Shown here piece after piece: positions 57,343-64,000 of a stretch of DNA of 64,000 nt. How positions within the stretch are numbered: the stretch's first letter is position 1; each line of letters starts with the position of its first letter. This DNA is from Alopecurus myosuroides. Lineage: Eukaryota > Streptophyta > Magnoliopsida > Poales > Poaceae. The translations under genes and the position numbers were made by a program. The notes below the pieces were generated by a model, which was given only the letters and a program-made list of their open reading frames with translations, was not told where the DNA came from and did not search any database. The stretch lies in assembly GCA_028641055.1 (NCBI GenBank), contig CM054060.1:244293540-244357539 (forward strand). The letters run 5' to 3'.

Positions 57343-57875
57343 TGTCGGATATATACCAAATAGGGGTATATCAGATGGTAGTCATAAGTGCCGGATTACC
57401 GGGGTGGCCCAAGTGGTAGTGGGCTATGGTCCATTGGGCGGCCCAGTAACCTGACGCACAGAAGCCGGATTCTAGAAGGACCCGGATCACGGCCCACGTG
57501 ATCTGGCTTGGAGGAGAAGACGGATTTCCAAGTTATAGTAACCGTAGTCTTCTAGGTTTCCTATTCTGTAAGCCCTAATCCGGCTATTATATAAAGCCGG
57601 ACGGGAGATTAGATAACCAGAAAAGAAGCTATAGGCTAACTCGCCGGGAAGTTGATCCTCAGCGAATAGCTAGATCTAAACCTCACATTGTAATTCTATA
57701 CACAGGCTTTAGCCCTGATTAGTGAGATTGCAGGAGTAGGAACGTCGTACTGTCGCGACGTACGGAACCTGGGTAAATCCTGTGTCAACTGTTCACCACG
57801 CGATCCCGTTACCCCACGTCTCTACCGTAGTCTCATGGCACCCCCGTCTATGAAAACTACTACGATGTCTCGACA
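57343..57875 (+). repeat. 5' LTR of element C (533 bp)
   Basis: Same family as the B LTRs. 8 bp shorter through a deletion near 57522 (GGATTTCC against GGATTCCTTACTTTCC). Confidence 0.9.
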
Positions 57876-57877
57876 GT

Positions 57878-57894
57878 TGGCGCCCACCGTGGGG
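57878..57894 (+). promoter_or_regulatory. Primer-binding site of element C
   Basis: TGGCGCCCACCGTGGGG, two bases after the LTR. Form typical of Tat elements in grasses. I do not assign the tRNA. Confidence 0.8.
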
Positions 57895-60800
57895 CAAACG
57901 ACGTCAGGCGTGAAGTTCCGATCTGGGATACTCGGCGGAATCGGAAGATCAATCACTGTCGGAAGCCTGGAGTTCGACGACGACGTCGGACGCTTCCTCG
58001 ACAACGGATCCTACATACCGGCGCAAAACCACCTGGTAAGTGCCTGCGTGTTGCCGATCGGATCTGCTAACATCTTTATCGGACTAACTGCAGAAGCAAT
58101 GGGGTTTTGCGGTGGAAGCAAATATTTCCCACCCGCCCTATACCCAGTCGAAGATGACTATGATACCGGATTCTGCTCAGATCGCCGACAAAAGAGTGAT
58201 ACACACTTTATCGGCATGGTGCAATCTGAAGTCTCCGAAAACACGGATGATGGAAACCCTGTGCAAGAGGCAGACAACAACACACCCCCCACAGAAGTGG
58301 AAGATCCGACATCCGTCAACACGACGATGAACTCGGAAGCCGACTCAGTGCTAGCCGCCATTGAGGCGAGATTAGAGTCGGAAACCGGATCGGATGACTT
58401 CGATTCCGAAGATGAGGATGAGGACACCTTTGAGAAAAAGGTATCTCTTCAAGAGGGATTCCACGAAGTGCTAATGGCAAAATCGGCTGAGACCGCGGAT
58501 GCCGGCAGACAGGAAAGCCCTAAAACCCCTCCGCCAGAGGAAGAGAGAGAAGACGGAGAAACTTCTCCGGTATTTCCTAATGTCAAGGAATTGACGGAAG
58601 ATGAGCCTGTCAAAAAGCCTCCCTCTTCCAAAAAAAAGCATAAAACCGCCAAAAAGCTCCAATACAAGCTTCGGAAGAAAAAATTGGCTGATGCAGCCGA
58701 AGAAAACCCGGAAGTAGGAGATGCAAGCGGAATAAAGCATGCGGAGAAGAAAACAAAGGACATCCTTATTATGCCAATGACAGAACAAGAAGAACAGGAT
58801 CTGTTGCAAACGCCAGTGGGATTAAACGAACCCCCTGAGATGCTGGAAGCCAGGAGACGAGCTTTCCAAAGGCAACAGCAACATCTACTCAGATCTCGGG
58901 AACACCTCCAGCAAACCCAGAATGACACCAAGGTCATGAAGGAAGAAATCGAGGAGTACGAGAGAAAGAATAGATCTGGCATAAAACCTACAAGGTTACC
59001 CGGAATCGTAAGACCGGAAGTACTGCCGCCAAAGGAAAGGTATCACAACCCATCTTGGCAAAAGCAGGTAAACGGCAAGGATGCCAGAGGCGAACCAATA
59101 TACAAAACCGCAGCAGAAAACGCGGAAGCAGCGTTCGCCATCCTGAATAACGACATGTACTCAGATGGTGAAAAACTTCAAGGGGTGTATGCTTTCCTAG
59201 GAAAAGCATTGCAACAACAGCAGCGGGGCCAAGAGCGATCCGGGAAGCTGCATGATAATTCCGCCCTATGCAAAACAGCTACTTGCGCCGCTGGAGCACC
59301 TGGACCGGAAGAACCTGGAGATTCGGACCATTCAAAGGATAAAAAAGAGGATCCGTGAAAAGACAAGAAAAACCCCGACAATAGGGATGAAGCGTCCCGA
59401 ACCGGATCCCATCCCCCGAAAGGTGGACTCAAATCCCACGATCGGGAAGAAAAATACCGGAATGACGGCAAAACAATGCCACCTCCGAGGAACCCAGCTG
59501 AAAAAGCTGGAAGATATGATACGCCTCACAGACGTGAGAGATCCCGGACACCTCCTAAGGATAAAGAAAGGCACAGGAGCAGAACTCCGCCTAATCCAAA
59601 AGGGCGTAATCACGGAAGAGATAGAAACAATCTCGGAAAAACGCGTCCGCGCAACAATGGAAAAGAAAGGAGCAGATCCCCTTCTGTCCATTCAGCCGGA
59701 AGATATTCTGCACACATTGATAGAGCAGAAAAGGATGATTTATACTTTGGACCTAAGTGTTTCACTGACAGGATCCGAAGGATAACCCTGCATTCTTGCT
59801 TTGCCAAGGTCGATCCAACGTACCAGAAATACACCAGCAGGAAAAACCCGGATACCTGGCTCTCAGACTACTATACAGCCGTCCAGATCAACAATGGGAC
59901 AGACCTGGAAGCTGTCAAGTTTCTTCCCCTAATGTTACTGGATGGAGCCAGAGATTGGATTAATGGATTACCATCAAGAACCGTCGATAGCTGGGATGAT
60001 ATGGCTAAGGTAGTCACTCAGCATTTCCGGGGAACATACAAACGCCCGAACAGCATCAACCAGCTGACCCGTTGCACCCAATTCGAGGATGAACCATACG
60101 TGGATTTCATCTCCATATGGAATGCAATGAAGAATAGTTGTTCTGGAGTAACTGACGTACAAGCAATGCATGCTTTCGTCAATGGCCTAAAACCCGGACT
60201 GGTAACGTTCATGGTTGGTTCAAAACAACACAAGGATCTCGGATCTATGCTTACAACCACCAATGAACACGCTGCAGCCGAAGATGACATCAGAGCAAGA
60301 GGAGGCAATATCGACACACTGATACTTGCCAAGAAAACTCCTCGCTCTGACAAAAAAGGAACTCCAGAAACATCGACAAAACCCAAAGAGGTCAACATAG
60401 CCTTTGGAAGTGAAAAATGGAATAAGTGGAAAGGACGCAGTCCAGATCCAATCAACTACACTCCAGAAGAGTGGGAAAGGATTAAGTCGGAACCCTGTGT
60501 CCACCATTCACAATTTGGGAAGCCAACCCATACAAACGCGCAATGCCGGCTGAACAAGCACATGAAAGGCAGTGCAGGATCCGGAAGTAAAGGGAAGAGT
60601 TCCAAAAGGAAATTTTCCAAACAAAAGCCAGAAGCTGACAAAGAAGACAGTGAATCGGACACTGATGAAAAAATCCAGGAACAACAACGAAAAGGCGAAC
60701 CCAAATTTCCGAGAGTTGATGGAGAAGCAATGCTGACATTCTTAGCAACTCCATCAGCAAAGGTGGCCAAAAGAACGCTTCGAGAAATAAACGCGGTTGT

Positions 60801-61521
60801 TCCGGCAACCCCGAAATTCTTGAAGTACTCCAATACACCAATTACCTGGGATCAGTCTGATCATTCCGGAAATATCCCTGAACCCGGCACACAAGCTCTT
60901 GTCGTAAGCCCTATTGTCCAGAACACTAGGCTAAAAAGAGTGCTGATGGACGGAGGATCCAGCATTAACATAATGTACCTGGATACGCTGAAGCATTTGA
61001 AGATTTCCGAGTCCCAGCTCAATTACAGCAACATACGCTTCCATGGCATTGTTCCTGGCAGACAAGCACGATCCCTAGGAGAAATTTCCCTAGATGTCAC
61101 TTTCGGAGATAAAGATCACTTCCGTCAAGAAAAAGTATCCTTCGAAGTAGTGCCGTTCGAAAGCGTGTATCACGCAATACTCGGACGTCCAGCTTTCGCC
61201 AAATTTATGGCAAGATCCTGTTATATCTAAAACAAGCTGAAGATGCCAGTACCCAAAGGAGGAGTAATCACTATTTCCGGTGACTTCAAGCTGGCAAACG
61301 AGCTGGAAAAAGAAAACACCCTTTGCGCTCAGAGAGTCATAGCAAAGGAAGAACTGAAGGAGCTGGCCAAGGAAGTATCGCCGACAGAAATGCCGGCAGG
61401 AAAAGAAACCCGGAAGCCAGCAGACAGCTTCAAGGAGTCCGAGAATACGAGACAGGTAATCCTAGATCCCAAAGATCCGACAAAATTCGTCGTTGTAGGG
61501 ACTGGGATGACCGACAAATAG
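57895..61521 (+). pseudogene. Gag-protease of element C, two private stops
   Basis: Same domain order as in B, with TGA at 59356-59358 (Arg in B) and TAA at 61228-61230 (Tyr in B). The zinc-knuckle-like segment reads HHSQFGKPTH (Cys to Phe). The protease LMDGGSSINIMYL and ILGRPAFAKF motifs are present. The frame ends at the amber 61519-61521 that B also has. The reading frame is open from within the LTR, and no ATG lies right after the PBS, so the start is unresolved. Confidence 0.8.
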
Positions 61522-62449
61522 GAAGGCGAGCTCATCAAGTTCCTCCGTGAGAACTGGGATATTTTCGCCTGGTGTCCAGCTGACATGCTAGGCGTACCCA
61601 GGGAATTTGCTGAGCACCAACTCAAGGTGATTCCAGGCTCAAACCCCGTCAAACAAGGTCTCCGTCGATTTGACGGAAGAAGACGGAAGGCTATTGGCAA
61701 GGAAATTATCCGGATTTTAGCAGCAGATTTCATCCAGAAAGTAATCCACACTGAATGGTCTGCAAATCCGGTATTAGTACCGAAGAAAGACACTACTGCT
61801 CTTAGAATGTGTATAAATTACACAGGCTTGAACAAATTGTGTCCAAAAGATAGGTTCGCGTTACCGCGAATCGATCAAATAATAGATGCCACTGCAGGCT
61901 CTGAGCTTTTATGCTTTTTGGATGCATACTCCGGGTACCACCAAATACGCATGAAAAAGGAATACCAAATTAAGACTTCTTTCATAACCCCATACGGGAC
62001 GTACTATTACGTAACCATGCCATTTGGCCTGAAGAATGCAGGTGCAACCTACCAGCGTTGCATGCAACGTTGCTTGCATAGTCAGATTGGCAAAAACGTC
62101 CATGTTTACGTGGACGATATTGCTGTCGTAACCAAGGAAAAAGATACACTCCTTGAGGATTTGCGAGAAACTTTCGAAAACCTGCGCACTTACAAGATGA
62201 AGTTAAATCCATCAAAGTGCGTATTCGGGGTTCCCTTGGGAAAACTTCTGGGTTTCATCGTTTCTCACAGAGGAATAGAAGTTAACCCGGAAAAGATCAA
62301 AGCCATCTTGAACATCTCGAAGCCTACGTGTGTGAAAGATGTCCAAAGATTGACAGGTTCCGCCGCTGCCGTCAGCAGATTTATTAGTCGGCTGGGGGAT
62401 AAAGCCTTACCACTCTACAAGTTGCTGAAAAAATCCGACAAGTTCGAGT
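61522..62449 (+). pseudogene. Truncated RT of element C
   Basis: RT with both catalytic blocks intact (FLDAYSGYHQI and HVYVDDIAV), but the frame runs into spacer sequence at about 62453 after KKSDKFEWT. No RNase H or integrase remains. Unable to complete reverse transcription alone. Confidence 0.85.
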
Positions 62450-63131
62450 GGACAGCGAAGGCCTGGGAGTATCTAGCAGTTATGTCCCTTCTATACTTAG
62501 TTCAATTTCTATGTAAACATCTTTTGAGATCATGAAATAAAGTTGTCGGAATTCTGGTATCCATGTTTTTACAAGTTCATTATAGTACAAAGCATGATTC
62601 CACCTTATCTATTTCCCAATGATCTTACAAAATACTCAATGTTAACCTGAATTGTGCCTGCGTGCTCGGCGTTTAAAAACTGAATGATTTCAGCCTGCTA
62701 ACGGCTAAAGGAAACTCGGATTGTGCCTGCGTGCCCAAGTTTCATTCAAAAAATTCCTTATTTTTCTCTACGCATTATCTGATTGCTTATGTGTTGGGTC
62801 ACTGGAGCTAGTTAGTAAAAATGCCTTTAGTATGATCCATGTTTCCGAGTTTAAACTGATTGGTTATACCCAGTTACTCGGCATGACGCTTCATAATGCT
62901 ATTGAGCCATTTCAAACACTAAGGACAGTTAAAACATATACGCCAGAGAACTTAGAAGATAAAGGAATAGTAAAATCCGAAAACCTTGCAAAGAATTTCA
63001 TAATTAAGACTGCAAAAGGCGGAGTTCTCATTTATACAAAAGGAATAGAAGCATTACAATTTGAATTACATTGTAAAAGTACAGTAATGCTCCTATTGTC
63101 TACTTTCAGCATCCAGGTTCAAGGCAGCCCT
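62450..63131. other. Spacer between truncated pol and antisense gene, element C
   Basis: Matches 48060-48720 of B in reverse complement, with the two TTGTGCCTGCGTGC repeats at 62653 and 62720. No gene. Confidence 0.65.
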
Positions 63132-63913
63132 TCAAGCATCCGACTCTTCTTCGCTGCTATCATCCTCGGGGGCTGCACGGATCTCCTCTTCCGGATAAGT
63201 GATGGAGATATTCACCATGGAGGCGATCTTGGTGGCATGGCCTTTGATTTCATCAAAGATTGTATTCCGCTGAGCTTCCGTGTATCCTTGAGGGATACCG
63301 GACGCCACGCGCCAAGACTTTGCACCTGGGTAGTGCATACGCATAAGGCCGAGTGCCATGCGTGCACCGCCCCGTGCAGCGGAGCGTAGGATGGATTCCC
63401 TGGACTCCGCCACCTCCATGATGGCACCCGGAAGTTTTTCAACTTTCGAGAACTCCCCAGTCCTTGAGGGAAGGAACTTGTTGATCAGCTGCATGCAAGC
63501 AGCTCTGATCGAAGTCCAGGTCTTCCCAAAAGCTCGGATTCTATCAATCCGAGAAAGATCTGGGCTATCTCCTGTTTTTCAGCAAAAACAACCAAGAAGG
63601 TTAAGTAAAAAAGCAGAGAAACACAGCAAGACTGGGAAAAAATGTAAATGCAGAAAAAACTTACCGACAAGTTTGTCAATTTCGGAGCCTTCCTCCAGGC
63701 GCAGGTTCAGAGCAGCTTCCAAGTCCTGAATGGTGGACTTGTCCTTCTCCGCCTGTGCGGAAGCCTTGGATTGAGAAATTCCAAGGGCCAGATTGCTGGC
63801 TTCCAGATCTTTTTGAGCCTTCACAAGATCCTTGTGAAGGTCCAAATTCTCCTTTCGGAGTAACTCGGCATTGCCGGCGTCTTCAGCTATTTGCTTGGCC
63901 TTAGCCAAAGCAG
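63132..63913 (-). CDS. Antisense gene of element C, last two exons (partial)
   Basis: Exon 63913-63665 (249 bases) and exon 63571-63132 (440 bases) have exactly the lengths of B's exons 5 and 6, with GT-AG borders. Both are open: the codon that is TAG in B (47673) is TGG here. Coiled coil (KAKQIAEDAGNAELLRKENL) then ARGGARMALGLMRMHYPG and an acidic C-terminus. Earlier exons lie beyond the window. Same unknown function as in B. Confidence 0.75.
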
Positions 63914-64000
63914 CTGGAAAGCAAGGAAAATTCCGAGTTTAGAAAACTTCCGGAATAAGTACTTAGACAAAAAGTTGAATCGAAAACTTCAGAGGAAAAA

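Larger units (their letters stand above)
57343..64000 (+). mobile_element. Second copy of the B family (element C), + strand, pol deleted, runs off the window
   Basis: 5' LTR, PBS, gag-protease, the first part of RT, then a jump to the spacer and the 3' exons of the antisense gene. Compared with B, the interval corresponding to about 48728-50980 (RNase H, second RNase H, integrase) is missing. The 5' flank is ATCTA. The matching duplicate would be outside the window. Confidence 0.88.

Noticed and set aside
58036..58094. Possible short intron in the gag leader of elements B/C (GTAAGT ... CTAAC ... TGCAG)
   Set aside because: Consensus sites are present, but the segment is only about 58 bases, below usual plant intron size. 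Removing it shifts gag into a frame that stops after about 75 residues, while the unspliced frame stays open.
1..64000. CRISPR arrays, bacterial operons, rRNA genes or inserted organelle/viral genomes
   Set aside because: No regularly spaced short repeats, no ribosome-binding-site-led gene strings, and no rRNA or plastid-like blocks were seen. All reverse transcriptase text reads as Ty3/Gypsy retrotransposons.

Overview
The window is plant nuclear DNA from a large, repeat-rich grass genome. Most of it is nested Ty3/Gypsy LTR retrotransposons of the kinds that fill Pooideae (Triticeae-like) chromosomes. The one recognisable host gene is a grass PLATZ zinc-binding transcription factor with introns. 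I cannot name the species. There are no rRNA genes, organelle genes or CRISPR arrays, and nothing bacterial.

Layout, left to right. 1-5268: 3' part of a + strand Tat-like Gypsy element (A), carrying a long six-exon gene on its opposite strand and a 3' LTR. 5269-6062: LTR-like debris. 6063-11447: minus-strand gag-protease-only element (E) and its LTR. 11448-24705: minus-strand Athila-like element (G) with gag, protease, RT, integrase and an extra coiled-coil ORF. G is broken by a 3.9 kb solo LTR (12916-16855, TSD GATGT) and a hAT insertion (19277-19880, TSD CTAATAAG). 24706-27305: 3' end and LTR of a + strand element (F) whose LTR is inverted relative to G's. 27650-34069: complete + strand non-autonomous element (D, TSD GTGAC) with an acidic ORF, sitting in an older repeat (27306-27649 and 34075-34513). 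34514-38261: the only non-LTR island, with a degenerate gag-like scrap, a four-copy tandem repeat of about 240 bp, and the intact-looking three-exon PLATZ gene (36373-37363, minus). 38262-57342: two minus-strand LTRs of the E/D-like family. The second (I) was hit by a + strand solo LTR (J, TSD GCAGC), which was itself hit by a Helitron (42037-43854) and by a complete 12.1 kb minus-strand Tat-like element (B, 44015-56104, TSD ATAGG). 57343-end: a second, + strand member of B's family (C) with most of pol deleted.

How the parts fit. A, B and C have Tat-lineage traits: dual RNase H in B, 'TGGCGCCCACC'-type primer-binding sites, and a convergent, spliced gene lying antisense between pol and the 3' LTR with its own TATA box. 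The B/C copies share an in-frame amber codon between protease and RT. E, G, D, F and the type S/T LTRs form a second group, with tRNA-Asp-type PBS where it is preserved, related 3' untranslated regions, and 'AAGCTTGGGG' polypurine tracts. D and E lack pol and would depend on enzymes supplied in trans. Nearly all retroelement reading frames here are damaged, so the window is mainly a record of nested insertion and decay around one PLATZ gene.

All calls come from reading the sequence and from remembered family features. No alignments or database searches were run.
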